Positions 37,291 to 51,986 of a stretch of 64,000 nucleotides of DNA are shown one piece after another. The notes under the pieces were generated by a model, which was given only the letters and a program-made list of their open reading frames with translations, did not search any database and was not told the DNA's origin. How positions within the stretch are numbered: the stretch's first letter is position 1; each line of letters opens with the position of its first letter. Origin of the DNA: Mansonella perstans. Lineage: Eukaryota; Nematoda; Chromadorea; Rhabditida; Onchocercidae. Made by a program: the position numbers and the translations under genes. Location of the stretch: assembly GCA_037074765.1 (NCBI GenBank), contig JBAMDO010000006.1, positions 62,001 to 126,000 on the forward strand, in the 5' to 3' direction.

Positions 37291-40200
37291 CTATTCAAAT
37301 TCTGATCCAAAATCAGGAATACGAATGTCATTGTAGCCTTTTAGCCAGTAAGTTATTTGCTTTCCTTTACCCTTCATTTCCACCTCACCGCGAAGCACCA
37401 AATTAAATCCCGGATCCTCTTTGTCCAGGATAGTTTTTGTATGACTACTCACGTGGATCCGAAGAGCTATAAACATTTTTCTTTTCTTTTTACCCAACAA
37501 ATACATAAATAAAAAAAAAAACTGATTAAGAAATTTAGAAGCAAACAAAAACTTTTCTGAAGTATATTTGAATAATGAAACAAATTTACATTTCGATTTG
37601 TACTGAATTACAGTAGTTTCTAGATCTAAATCTTGTGATGTGGGTCACAAAACAAAGAAACTTACGCAGGCCAGTACTTTCCATTCTACTGCTCGTATTT
37701 ACTGTATCACCAAATAAGCAATACCGTGGCATTTTACATCCCACTACTCCAGCAACCACTGGTCCTTTAAAATATATGTCTTCAAGTGTACAAAACCTTC
37801 TTTTTACGGGTCAAACATTTTCTAATTTTAACTTGGAAAAATCATAGAAGGTCAAAGTAATAAAATCCCCCAAAGTTTGCCAACTAAACTGCAAGGACTG
37901 TTCATTTTGGGAAGTACGCAATCGGAGCAACTTCTAAGCAAGACTGTATAAAAAATTTCTGGAAGAGTTTAGATAAGATAATAAGACATCTTAACGTCGA
38001 GCATCAGTTAATTAGATGATCCTAACTGAATATCTACCAATCGACATTCATAATGTTTATTTGAATTGCATTAAATTTCTCAATAGCATGCTTTGCTCAT
38101 TTCAGCATTAATGTCATTCATCCAAACTGATGTCGAATTGACGCCATTTTTCACGAAGACAAAGTGCCCATCTAATTACGACAAATTTAACAGCTTCTTG
38201 AAGTTTCCAAAACAGAAAGTTTTGGGAACAAACCAGAATGGATTCCGATGCGTAGCTTCAGTTGTTCTTTGGGCCGATGTCTGATCACGAAATTCTTCAC
38301 TTTATGTAACAGAGCCAACGACATCTGAGCAATTTGTGAGGCATGATGATTGTGCCGTTCAGGTAGACCAGATACTACCATGTACGCATCTCCAATAGTC
38401 TCAACCTTATACACTTTGAAATTGTCCACAATACCGTCGAATGCCATATACAAATCATTTAATAGTGTTACTACCTGAAAAAATAAGTTCAACTTCCGGA
38501 AATAGTCGATTCCTTTCGTAAAAAATTATGACTGGTTAATCCCAAACTATCCAGAATTACATGAAAGAAATCATGCACTGGCTCACTCAGATACTTCTCG
38601 ATATCAAATGAAAATCATCTCTCTCAAGTAGCACCCAATATTATTCTAATAATCAAGAAGTAATTTTATTGATCAGCTTGTCTGAAACTTTTACAGCAAC
38701 TGTTCAGCTTAGTTTCTACATAACTTAATCAATACCACAACAACCATCAAGAAATATATATATTCTGTACCGCTGATACGGATAACTAATAATGAATTTT
38801 GATTCACAATTCTGTGTCAAAAGCTTGTCATTAAAAGTTGTCTCATTACCTGCATTGGTGTTGACATTGATGATAGTGCGGTAAAGCCAACAATATCAGA
38901 AAAGTAGATAGTGACACTTTCGAATGCTTCTGCTTGCACAGCGCGTCCACTTATCAACTACAATTCATAAACAAAATTAGCTGAGAAAACACTTACTGCA
39001 TAATGATTCTGTCTTTTATATTCCGATATACTAGTAGCTCAGATAACATAATGATATCAATGGACTCTACATCCAGTTTTCACAAAGCCATGAAATAAAG
39101 CGTTTACCTGATCAGCAACACTACGAGGCAACAACTGATGCAAAAGATCTTCAACTTTTTGCTTCTCAGCAAGGTATTCCTGTGTTCGTTCTTCCACCAA
39201 ACCTTCCAGATTATTCGCATACTGTTCCATACGTTTCAGCAAATTATCCACCACATTAGATGTTTCATTACTTCTAAATCAAAAGAAAAAATCAAACACA
39301 CCAATGGTTGGTTTCACATGTGATAATATAACTTTAAAAGTCAGCGAATGAATGATTCTGAAATTTCGAAAATAAGTCCGATCTTCTGATTTCCCAGTAA
39401 CAACCAATTAGTATTCTTGTAGTCATGACAAATTGATCATTCAGTAAAGTATCGCACGGATGTATCACAAGTTAAAAGAAAAATTTCTCACAAACTCATA
39501 CTAGCTAACATAAATCTTGAATTGTCATTTTAGATGAAAATTAGAAAAAAACAAACTTATTCAGTGAGCGAACCACTTTTCGAATGACGGCAAAATCAGG
39601 GCGGTCTTGAAACTCTTCAGCCCAGCAACTGACCATCAAATTAATTAAATTCGGCTCAATCTGACCATCGACTAACGCACTTTCTGGTATTTCCGGCCTA
39701 TACAACTCCTCACCAAATGCTGGAACTCTTTGCACACGTTCACAGATTTCTATAATACAATCTGATTTCAAATTTTTATGTAATTTTGTCAGACAAAAAA
39801 TTATAGGTGCACTTAAAAACAAAACATATGGGACGCTCAAAATACAAATGTTACTGATCATTTCGATTTCTACTGTCGACAAATTCACAAAATTTTAATG
39901 TATTTCAGCACGAAATTTGAAAATGACAGCCATACCTTTTGGTGCAAGTTCATTGGTCAAGTAGAAAACACCTTTTCGAAACAGCATTTCGTGCAATATT
40001 ATAGCAAAACTATATGCATCACCAGATTTCGTGCCATTTGGTCGATACGCATTTGGATTGCGCAATATTTCTGGTGCTGTCCATAATTTCCCTAAGAAAT
40101 AAAGAAGAAACTTTCAAAGAGCATAAAGCATGATAATCAGTCAATCACTGGTGTATTTCAAAAATAGAAAACGAAAGAAACTTTACTTTTGTAAAAGGCG

Positions 40201-43200
40201 TGCTCGCCGATTTCTTCGACATTTTCATCCACCATGGCATGTAATTCGTGAAAACCGAAATCGGTAACTTTCAGCACAAATCGACTATCCACAACACAAT
40301 TAGACGACTTCAATTTACCATGAGAACCAACAAATGTATTATGAAGAAAATGCATACCCTTTAAACAAATCTTTGCTTACTCTGTAGATATTATAGTATT
40401 ACATCCGCTAGTAAATTTTCAAGAATTAAAGTAAAGAGGAATCTAACCTTAACTAAGTCGTGCAACAATGAATACTTCATCATTTTGTCTAATTCAATTT
40501 TTTCGTTTTCCAAAATATCTTCCAAAGACCCTTTGGGACAATACTCTTGAACCAGACAATAATGTGGACAATCAACACAAGCTCCAGTAAATCTGAAAGC
40601 TTTTCATAAATTCAACTGGACAAAAATGTTCATGCTCCCAATACCATAATGTTTCATGTTATGCACAACACATGAAAAATTTGTATCGCGAAGTAGAAAA
40701 AAACTAAAAATTCGCAAACGTGGTCACAAATACTTGCAATTAGATTTGTTTCTTATAAAATTTTTCACCTGGTAATATGATCATGTTGCAAATCCTTGAT
40801 ACGCTTAAATTCCATGAGCATGGAGCGAGTCAAATCTAGTTTCGGATACTTTTTTGGATCAATATTCAACTTCTTAACTGCAACTATTGTGCCCTAAAAA
40901 TGAAAAATGAAGATTTATGCATATCAGAAATGAAACACCAAATATTTTCCGCCGTTATGCAGTGAAATTTGAAAAGTTTAGAGTGAAAACGAAGACTATC
41001 ATTTCCCTAAATTTAGAAACCGGATTCCTAAACATCTACAGATTTCCACAAAATGACCGGATTCACCTTATAATTAGCAGTTTTCGTGTATATTTGTACA
41101 TTATTTTGCATCTGTATTGTTTCCACCGAACCTCCACTCTAAAAAATACTTTGTCGCATTTCAAAAAAGAAATTTCATGAAAAAGGGCGAAAACGTTTAA
41201 TTTGACATTTATTTAAAATGAAATATGCATATGACTACAGCATCGTATCAAAATTTATCTGGTAAATCGTCATAAATAGAAAGAATACCCCAATACTAAA
41301 TCCAGCAAACGACAATTTTCGGTTACGTGACGAAAGACTTTTTTTGGCGTGTAAATCGAATTCATCTTCACCGGGTGACTTCCTTTTCGGATTGGAAGCC
41401 GAAGAAAGTGGCGATGGAATCCGATTACTTTCTGCATCATATTCACTGGATTCGATACCTTCATTGATCGTTACATGCTGCCCCGAACGTGAAATGGTGT
41501 CGAATTTATGATCAAAATCCTAATAATATGACACATTCTTGATGATATACTTTTAAATTCAGAAATTCTTTCTATCTTTTATTGCATATAACTTACAGCC
41601 TAACATTATCTATTATGATGTGTCCTAGATTGAATATCTTAGCAGTTCTTCATAATATTAGCACTGCTCAAAAGTACTGGAACATATTATTCGTACCTTG
41701 CTGATATGATTTTGAATCACATTCGTTGAATCTTGCTGATTTGAATTTTTCTTCCGAGTAAACAAACTTAATTTCCGATCGATTAAGGTCGAAAACTTCC
41801 GGGTTGCATTGGAACTGGTGCTCTTCTGCAAAAATTCGCGGATTTTTGATTTATAAACAGTAATATTGCATATTCTGGGAATAATTGTGCAGAAAGAGCA
41901 GTTCAGCGTATCCCATAATACTGAATGATATTTCATTAATCCTAGGCAAATTTCAGTTTTTCATTTTGAATTATAACAAATTGATTTCTTGAATTAAATC
42001 AGTAATTAATATGGGATTATGGAGGTAAACAAAATGTGTCTTACCACCAATATTTATGCTGATTAAACAAACCATGTCTGTTATGCGTGCTTTTGTTAAG
42101 ATTGTTAGCTGATTTAAATCATTTGTTAATATTGCAAATATTGACCTTTGGTGAGGAAATCAACTCCATCATTACATATATTATTAAAAAAGAATAAATC
42201 AGTTGCAATAACACTGAACTGACTTTGCAATTCATAACAAAAGAAAAAGATTTTAGGTCCAAAAAAATGAAATAAAAGAGGTGCGCCTGGAGGCAAATAT
42301 ACAGTGCTTAACTGCATAAGAGACACGTGCAACAAGCATTTCAAAATGATATATATTACGAAGTGCTTAAAAACATCTCGGCACAACACTTTGCCACTAG
42401 AATAAAATTACAATTTCAATTCGAAATTGATGAAGACTAACCCTCACTGCTTTACCACTGGACACTGGCGACATTTCCTAAAATTACCATCGGATATTGA
42501 CTTTTTTTACTAGAATTTATCGTATAAATTTTCGAATTATACTCAAGAGCATTATGTTACAACATTATATCAAAATACTCAAAAGGTGTTCTGTCACAAT
42601 AAATGGACCGATGTGCATCTTTTCGTTCTACAAAAATTTTAATAGAAGTGAAAGAATTCTTCTACATAACCTGCAACGCATCTTAAAATAATTCAGAAAT
42701 CCGTACGACTAATGAACTTAGTAACGGTAGTCTTGGTTAAAACTTCAGCTTTTTCACCTTCTGCACTTATTTCTTCGATACGCTCATTTTAAAATTAACA
42801 AAGAAGAGCAATTTCATGGATTAAAGATCACGGCATAAGAATAATCCCGCATTATGCGATAAATAATGATAAAAAAATTTCCCCACAAATAATTTTGACA
42901 ACTTTTCAAGTTCCCAGTCAAAGCTCCAGCCGCTTTATATTCATTAGGGAAGAATTTAAAAATGAAATTTTAAGAAATCGAAGATATAAACTAGACAAAT
43001 AACGCAAAGTGCTACTATTAAAATCGGTTAGTTCGCGAAATCTTGAATCGACTCCTAATCCTGTTGTGGAAGCGCTTTTATTTGGAAAAGCAAAGATAAA
43101 TAAGAATAAGCTAAGAATGAATCATTGGGAAACAGCATACTGTTTGATGGATAGTTAATCTAAATCTATAACAGGTACCAATCTAAAGCTGAATTCCTCT

Positions 43201-46200
43201 CGTCCTTATCCAAATGCAGATATATATAATTGGGGAAAATTTTGAGAATCTAAATTTTCAAAAAATAATTATTTAGACAGTATAGTATCTAAATAAGATT
43301 AAGATTCAAGTTTAGCTCATCATATCTCTTTTATATTATAAGAATTTTCAAAGAATATGATTAAAACCATTTATAGTAACTATTAATCACACTGGAATCG
43401 CCACAGACAATATAGTGATTGCTACCTATTACAGATAATACTATAGTTCTTCGCGGACTACAATTTCTTATAAAATTAAAATTAAGCTTTCTTTCAATCA
43501 CTCAACAAATTTGAGAAATAAGAGATCAAAATAGAATCAACTGACATTCTACACCACATTTACTTTCTACATATAATTTTAGTGGAGTTTTATTGGAAAA
43601 TTTATAATTTTTTTTAAAATAGATTAAAATACTAGTTTTTAAAAACCTGATCAACAAAATTCGTACGTAACAACTTCAATAGAAATTACGCAAATTTTCG
43701 AAAGAGTAGTTAATTACAATTAAAAGTAAAAATTCGTCACAAAAAATTTATTACAATATATCGTTCCTTTGAAAATCGAAAGAATGCATTATGTCACTGA
43801 ACTTCTGCATTTTTCCCACTTAGACTGCTAATACGAAAACTTTGGTCACTAACATGTTTTCAACATGACTATATCATGTAAAGAGTAACGGATTTCTCAT
43901 CAATTTAAAAAGTAATAATTCTAACAATTTCAAATTGAAATAAGTTTCTTCACTTGAATCAAGACTTCATGAAGTTTGAAAAAAAAATGAAAATCATGAA
44001 AATTTAAAAGAAGTGCAAGAACTCGAACATTTTCGCTGCCATTGGATATTCCGCTATAGGATCGGAGCAATGCTTCGGATTCAAAACTGAAACCATGCAA
44101 ATGTCGTATTCGCCTACTTTTCTTCTTGTCCTTTTTCATTTCGTCACCGTCTAAGTCCTCCCAGCGAATTTTCCACGACATTGCTGCTAATTCAGCTTCT
44201 AATCGATACCGCCTGAAGTTAGCAGTGGCAGATTTTGGAACAATTTGAAAACGATAACAAACAATTATCAGAATGCTCCCATCCTAAATTTAACTCAGCA
44301 TTCCTTCTAACTCTGTAAATATCTTATTTAGATTTTAAGGAAACTATTAAGTTTCTGGAAATCTAAAGCAATTAATGTATATCAAAATATTTTTTTTATA
44401 AATTTTATGGAATATTACTGATATACAATTTTAGAAAAATTGACAAGGACTGACCTCCAGAAATAAATAAAACCAGACATGAGAATCAAGATGAAAATAG
44501 TGGAGCCACTGAGCAGATAAACATAGAACGGATAACCTTCAGGGCATTTTGAATGATCCCAGCCACATATTGGTGAATCCTTCGGTGGACTACCACCAAC
44601 CCAATGAAATTCTGCTACTTGTTTTAATTCGTTTGATGCACCCGAATAATATGCGACTTCCTGAACGAAAACTGGATGCCTCCATTATTTCAGTATGAAT
44701 TTTCTTAGAAACAGTAGGAAGGCGACTGCTGTTATATGATGGCTGAATCTGATTTGAAATTTAAACTGGAAAAACTAACAACAAATTTATCTTGCTGTGG
44801 GTCCAAGTCGAGTAATGAATAATCAGAATAGCGGTCACCATTTTCGTCTATTGACACATTGCCCGTAATACCTGAAAAAAACCAAATATTAAGCATCGGA
44901 TAATAACTGAACAACTTGGAAGACCCGCAGAAATTTTGCAGTAAGAATTGCTGGAAAAATCTCCAAATAAAAATAGATTTTTTGGTAATGACAATTTGTC
45001 AAAATCAGAGTGCAGCACAATACCTAAGGGATTATTTTCTGCTGTTGTAGAAAAGTTTTCACTGCACGTCCATTAAGTCTTCATTATCAGCAGTGGTACT
45101 TTGCACTGTTAGGAAGAAGAGACTTTCTCTGCAAAGTCAAGGCAATATGTCGCCTTCTCTTGCTTTTTAATTTGAGAGAAACATGCTTGAAAAAACTGAT
45201 TTGATTTTTTTTAAAATACTTCAAATTAAAATGAAATGTTCCGAAAATGTGGTGCAAAAAAAGGAGATTTCTTAGCAATCGCTGATTCTTAGAATTCAAC
45301 CCTATTCTGCTCTGGAAAACTCTGACAACGATTAAATTTTTTCATCAATCAGTGAAGCGGAAAATATATGCATGCTCACAAACGATAAGTAACCGGGCGA
45401 TAGGTAACCACTGTTAAAGTAATTTTCTTGAACAAGAAGCTAGAAAAAAAATGCCTTTGTGGGGGATGAAATTAGTTCGAAGAAGCTTGAAAACGGCATA
45501 CTTCTGTTTTTATCTTTAGCGTTTGTGAAAGTGAACGAAACCTCTTAGATGGCAACGGTAAGACTTCAAAGACCTAAGGCGAAACTGAAATCCCTAGACT
45601 TCTTATAAAATATATAACTCCATCTGCTCATAATATACGGAAATACCATAACGCACCTCAAATTCTAGCAAGCTACATTTATAAAATCTAACTAAATATA
45701 AAATATTAAATACACTAAAAAAAACCCAAGCTAGAATCACTTACCAACAAAGGTTCGACTCCACATTTTACTGGTTATATTGTATCCATTACGCGGATCC
45801 AAACCCTCAGTGAGTGTTTCATTCAGCGCTATCGCATAGAGCAAAAGCGCATCATAAAATGCGCTGATAAAATTATTCATCTATAAAATACATAGCATTT
45901 TGCATATTCACTTCAACTTGTAAAACATCTTCTAATGCAGGTTGCTTCAGATTATTCAGATTCATGTTTCACATAAGATTTCACATTAATCGGCTTAATT
46001 CAGCCACCGAATATTTAAAGACGAAAAAGTCCTTACCTCATACTCTTTGCCCGTTTTAGCGGAATAATTGTACTTTTTCTCCGCACGTTCTTTCACGCGT
46101 GATTCGAAATCTTCATATTCATCCAAATCACTGCGACGCAATGAAATTGTTTTTAATGCCTGATAAGCTTTTTTTGCTTTTTTATTTTCCATAGATGTTG

Positions 46201-49200
46201 TATCGTTCGACCGCAGCCAAGGTCTTTCTGCATGCGATCTAGAAGCAGTAAATTTTGTAAAAAATTCGAAATACGGTAATTTTTCCGAAAGTGATCCTCA
46301 AAAATATTTGCTAAATTTATCATCGAAATTGAAACTGTTTTGTAAACAAAACAGAATTTGTAAACTTTATGATTCAGGTTTAAAAAGCAGAAACGGATAA
46401 AAAAATCTGAAAAATAACAAACCCAGTAGAAACATCGATGTTGATGAAAACATATTCTCCAGATGTAGCCATACCCAAATCATAGGCGGCGAGCATAATT
46501 TCTCGGACAGTGTCCGGTGAGGCACATAATATTATCACTGAAAACTGAATGACATTTCTAAATAGCAAAATCTAGAAAGTGCAAAAAATCTTGAATTTAT
46601 CCATTTTTTTTTGCAACGAATCGGCGCACGAGCATTGTAAGAATCGTCACACAAATCCTTCATTATTTTTTGGATATTACACTAAATTAGAAAAAATAAT
46701 CAAGTCTTTTCTGTTTTTAGTTCTGGTGAAAAATATAATCGGTAAAAACAGAGAAAAAAATTTCCAGGCATTCTGTAATTTCTGGATAAAGAGAGATTCA
46801 GACAACAGAGAAGTGCAAACAGAAGCTGAGCTGCATGAATCACTACTAATGCACAGGTGATAAACAACGATAAGAAACAATGCGCCAACAGTAATCGGTT
46901 TTGTTTGCTAACAAGATGATAAAATGAATATTTGACGCAGAAGCCGTCATTCACATGAAACTGTAGATACAGTAAAACTGTAGAACAAAGTAAGCATAAA
47001 AATTTTTGAAGTCACCAAGAAAAGAAAGCAGTTTCTGGAAGAGATATGGTTCGGATTTTTGACGATGATCTAATAAAAGTTCGATTATAATCAAAGGTAA
47101 CAAATCATTTAGAAAAACACTGGAATCATTTGAAAAAAAAATGAAACTAATAAATAATAAAGAATCCAACTGAAGCTAATTCTGGTATAAATTAATGACA
47201 TTTCCTCTGCAAAATTTACCAAGAAAGTTTGGAATGAAAATTTTTTTCATCATAAATGATTAGACATTTTTCGTTCGCATGGAGATAAAAGAGAGCTGAA
47301 GGAACCGAAAATTGGAAAAAAACAAGTTCAAACAAAAAATCTATTCGTCCTTTACAAACATAGTTTTACGGATGATCGTTTTTATAGATTTTCCAATCCA
47401 TCTAAAATTATCAGCCTTCTAGTGCTTGATTTGTGTATTAAATGACTATTAATTACTTCCAATGATCAAAAAGAAGGCGACTGGCTGATCCTAGATTGTT
47501 TAATTAATGTCTTTTAAGTGGCAAATCAAATCTGCCTCACAAATCCATCACACAAAATCTATTTCATCTAGCTCTTCCTATCAGCATAATATTTTACTTT
47601 TTTTTTTTTGTAATATTTTTCTTAAATAATAATTTGTCGGTGAATGGATAGTTTCGAGAAATATCGACAAAATACTGATTGCCACATAATTAGACACTGC
47701 AAGTTAAAAAAGCATCTTTGATTGTTGAAAATAAAAAATGACATTTTATAATTCAGTTGTCACAGCACAAATTTCATACCTCACCCTTATTCCCAATCTC
47801 TTTTTTCTTCTAGTTTAATCACAACTCGCCCTTACAACAAATTTATCACAAACATCTATCCATAAAATGATAACTTCCAATACAAATAACATATTCAATT
47901 CCAGTGTCGGGAAAGGAATGAAACGAAATGAAATTGATGAAAACAGTTGGGATATACATGTGTATTAGAAAAGCAGTTTTATTTTGGAGAAGCTTCGATA
48001 ATAGCTCTCATCACTTAATTGTTGCTTCAGATTCAAGAAATCATTTTTGAGCTAATGTTATAGCACTTCGGCGAGTCGAGAACAGAAAAAGAGAACAATT
48101 GGAAAGAAAAGAGAAAAATTGGAAATTGGAAGAAAACCTCCAAAACAGTACAGCAGAAGTTTCAAAAAGAGTGTATGAGAAGGATGACAAATTTGAAAAA
48201 AATTTAAAGAGGCATTAAATTTAGTTAGCCAAGTGGTGGCATATTTTTTTGAAAAAATGATATCTAACTCAATCATTTCTTGAAGACAATGAAAAAGGAA
48301 GAAATGCTTTCGAAGCTAAGTTCAGGCTCATAAATTAGCCATCTGAAAAGTATTTAACCAATTCAGCAACAAATCACAAATTGACATTTATTTGGCATTT
48401 ACATTTTACAAAAATTTTTACAAATTTTTCAAATTTTTCCTGAAAGAAAAAAGGAAATATAAGCTGTTTCAAAGAAAAAATATGAAAATGAAACGGCCTG
48501 AATGAACTACTTAATTTTCAGTGCTATTCAATGGAAATAATGCGATAATGTGGTAACCGACACATAGGAAGCATAAAAATCTTAAGAATTTTGGAACGCC
48601 AGAGCCAGTCTTTGAAGCATTAGATTGTTCTTTCTATATAAAATGACAAAACAGCAAAAATTTAAAATTTTTCATCATTCTTCCATAAAAAAAAGAAATT
48701 GTAAACAGTATCAATTCATATTTCATCTATCTGGTAATGGAGAGGAATAATTCGCATTGCTGATAACAATTGATGCTAAAAACAACTGAATAAATTCTAA
48801 AGAGCTCTTATCTATGGCACATATAAAAATTTAAAATTTGAATTCTACCGGAACTGAAGTGCTCATTGAAATCTCGAAAACATTAATTTCTCGAGTAAAT
48901 TTAAAAAACAGATGAAAAAGCAAGAATACTTCCATCGATAAGATAAGAGAAAAGAAAAACAAGGATAAATTTTGTGTCAAAAACCTTCTCTGAACCTTTC
49001 TTTAATATTTCTATTCCACATTTCCGGAATAATTACCAGGAATTTGAAAGTGCAAAAAACCAAAGGGCACTATTTTAGCTATGTATTGTCCGAATATCGA
49101 TCATGAAGCAGTAGTATATCGAATAATGCGAAATTTGGAAAAATGTATGATTTACCTTATGTTAATCAAAAAATCATAAATATAATGAAAATGAAAGAAT

Positions 49201-50272
49201 AACAAAACGCACCATTCGCAAGCTCTGAAACTATTTTCAGCCAACTTTCAATTTCACCCGGGATTCGAGCAATTTCTTCATCGAACGCCAACGATGGAGT
49301 TTGGATTTTCCAGGCCTCTTTGAAATATGCACTTTTTTCGGTAAAAAAATTTTTGATCGCATAGAGAGTAAAATAACAGTGACTAGAAACACTTTCAACA
49401 ACCATTACTTCACCATCTGTTAATCTTGGTCGATTCACAGCTCGACGCTTGTCATGGTACATAAGAACCAGATTTTGATAACCCAGCGATAAGCGTGACT
49501 CCTGGATCAGCAAGCGACCTCGTGAGCTGCTATGCAACCCGGAATCAGAGGGAGTTCTTCTGTTATCCTTATCTATCGATGAACTTTTTTCAAATTCTTC
49601 CCGATATGCGATGAGCTTGTACATACTATCAGCCATTTGTCGATAACTGCCTTGCATTCGGGTAAGAAACGGATATGTCTGCCGATCACCGAGATTCGAC
49701 ACCATCCCAGCAGTAGTGATTACAGGTACACCATGTCCGAAAGCAGCGGTAATCTTGGATGTGGTTGCCAAACTGTAGCTATCCGCAAACCCAAGGATTG
49801 CATCAAGGCGATGCGAACAGTAAGCTGTTACAACACCAAGAGTTGCGAAACGTTCCGCCAAATTTGCATTTTCCGAGAATTTCGAATCATGATATGTGAA
49901 GTTCAAGAAGTCCCGACCAATCTTACCAGATCGGATCGCATCCATCACGCTGATATCAATTACAGGACGTGCTTTCGGCATTGTAATTCCAAAATTATCG
50001 TTGTTTGATTCTTTTTCTGGCAATACGACGAGAATATTAAAGGGTAGCTGATGACCATTTATTGTGGAACGGCGAGTGTTGTCGCCAATAACCTGACTGA
50101 AAGTTGTTCGGACGAAGTTACCAAACAAAGCGGTGCTTATAATGAGGGAAATTGCAGCAGATTTTTTTTTCCTAGAAAAAAAACCAAAGTGAGACCGAAA
50201 TTCAATGATCACTGTAATGATAATGGCAGATACTAATAATGACACTTGTAGTGACGGACCAAAATCTACCAT
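37291..50272 (-). CDS. gcy-28: receptor-type guanylate cyclase, GCY-28/natriuretic-receptor-like
   Basis: Twenty exons in consistent phase: 49213..50272, 46423..46537, 46037..46238, 45745..45880, 44780..44871, 44455..44660, 44029..44212, 42442..42477, 41697..41825, 41289..41519, 40769..40893, 40448..40592, 40187..40358, 39936..40091, 39557..39761, 39108..39270, 38850..38957, 38234..38474, 37666..37764 and 37291..37466. They give 1326 residues. The protein makes cGMP from GTP on the inner face of the plasma membrane, mainly in neurons. Order: N-terminal hydrophobic leader; ANF-receptor-type ectodomain; one membrane helix at about 581-603; a long Ser/Lys-rich linker; a kinase homology domain (about 798-1065) with VAVKK but no glycine loop and HGKLKSSN in place of HRD; a coiled dimerisation helix ([18 protein letters not shown]); and the cyclase domain. 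The cyclase has metal Asp1140 (FSDIVGFT) and Asp1184 (IGDAYM), guanine-selecting Glu1180 and Cys1251 (PRYCLFGD), so it should be active. The best remembered match is GCY-28. The N-terminal start is uncertain. Confidence 0.9.
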
Positions 50273-50579
50273 TTTCGGACATTCGATTACTGGTGATAAT
50301 ATTAAACAGTGAAGCTGAATAGCAGCTGCTATTAATGATACATAGTAGAGGTGTACCGTCCTTCTGGCTAGTCATACAGTAGCAATGATTACTATTTCGG
50401 CCATGTGATGAAGCAGTGCCACAGAGAGCAAATGATTAATGCAATTTTCATCAAAACGATTAATTGCAGCAATTTTTAAGTCCTTCTGGGATAGTTTAGA
50501 AGGCAATAATTGTTGTCTTAAGAGAGATAGAGAGAGCAGCAATAATCGGTAGAATTGCCGAACGCTGAAAAACAAGCAA

Positions 50580-50636
50580 CAGTCAAAGCTGATTCCAGCA
50601 GTCAGAGCTGATTCCAACAGTCAAAGCTGATTCCGG
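50580..50636. repeat. three tandem copies of a 19-base unit
   Basis: The unit CAGTCAAAGCTGATTCCAG starts at 50580, 50599 and 50618. Copy 2 has one change in the body (AAAGC to AGAGC) and the last two bases of the unit vary. It lies about 300 bases upstream of the guanylate cyclase start on the minus strand. Confidence 0.85.
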
Positions 50637-51204
50637 CTCATTTCCATCAAAGTTCCAGCAGTGGTAACGATAAATGCAGTTGTGAAACATAACAACAAAT
50701 ACGAATAATAAACAATACGAATAACAGTATTGGAATCGCTTTTATTTCTCTCTCCCTCTCCTTTTTTTGTTCGGTAGAACAAATATATTATGCAGGAGCC
50801 TGAAAATTATCGATAAGTGGTAATTTCATCAATGTCTTCTGATTAAATCAGAAACAATAAAGCATAAGGTGTTTGGAGAAATGATAGAATGAAAAACGAT
50901 TATAAAAAGTTCGGCGCAAAAGTGCTATTAGAAGGGAATTGAGTCCAAATTGGCAGAAGCCTGATTAGAGTAATTTACAGCTAACGATGTATCCAAATGA
51001 CAAGTATTGACATCGAAATTATCATTAATTTTACCATCACTATCGTTAGCAATATATTAAATATGCTATAGGTATATTTATTATCTCAGAACCTTTAAGA
51101 AATTATTAGTTTGCTAGTGACTATTCAGCAACAAAACTTCTTTAATGATATCACAGAAAAGTCAGAGCAAATTTCTTACCACTAACTGAAAAATTTTGAA
51201 AGTG

Positions 51205-51237
<33 letters not shown>
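51205..51237. repeat. 33-base poly-A run
   Basis: Uninterrupted adenines, the longest homopolymer in the window. Confidence 0.9.
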
Positions 51238-51239
<2 letters not shown>

Positions 51240-51554
51240 ATCCTTGTGCAGGGAGCTTATTGCATAAAATTCTTTGGTAATGATGGAATCGAGAGAATCA
51301 TGGTAGCATAAATAAAGAGATACGAGATACGACACTTTGCTGATCACGTTAAATCCGTCAAAGCACACAAATATGAACCTTCACGCTACGTAATATAATA
51401 AAAACTCCTTTATCCCCCCATATATACACTTATCAACAGCGATACAAATACGCAGCACGAGCGCTGCATGTGCATCGACATCATACCCGAAAGCCATCTG
51501 TCTGTCAGTGATGCCATGCCACTGCTTTCTCACTTTATTTTTTCACTTGTGTTT

Positions 51555-51986
51555 ACATTCGTGTATGTGAGTGTATGTGAGCGTATATATGTCTGTCGTT
51601 ACTAGTATAATGTATGTGTGTATGTCCGACACATACAAAACATTTATCATAGTGTGAACTTTAGAAATGTTGATAAGATAGTAAGATGGAATAATTAATG
51701 ATAATAATTGAATGCTTAATTTGCAATTATTTGTTTTTACTTGAATATCTGAAGAAGGACAACTGCACATATAATTTTCTATTTATGCAAGGATATAAGA
51801 GAATAGTAGTAAGGTAAGAAACTGAAATGTAATAGGATCAGTTTAGTATCCATCTATAAGAGCGATACATACTTGATTGAAAATGGGACGCATAGAGTTT
51901 TGGCACTTCTTAAAAACGTCATATACAACGATAGACATACAGATACACGCATACAAACTACATTCACATATATATATATATATATA
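51555..51986. repeat. TG/CA/AT microsatellite cluster
   Basis: TGTATGTGAG-type words at about 51561..51600 and 51615..51630, CATACA-type words at about 51929..51955, and a pure (AT)n tract at 51968..51986. The TG-rich left part and the CA-rich right part are roughly inverted relative to each other. Confidence 0.6.

Larger units (their letters stand above)
50273..51934. other. upstream region of the guanylate cyclase
   Basis: Non-coding as far as I can see. It holds a three-copy 19-base tandem repeat (50580..50636), a 33-base poly-A run (51205..51237) and TATG/TGTG-rich microsatellites (about 51555..51640). Probably includes the gcy promoter and possibly a 5' exon. Confidence 0.5.

Noticed and set aside
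49637..50008. 123-codon plus-strand frame
   Set aside because: Antisense to the long guanylate cyclase ectodomain exon, which has clear ANF-receptor features.
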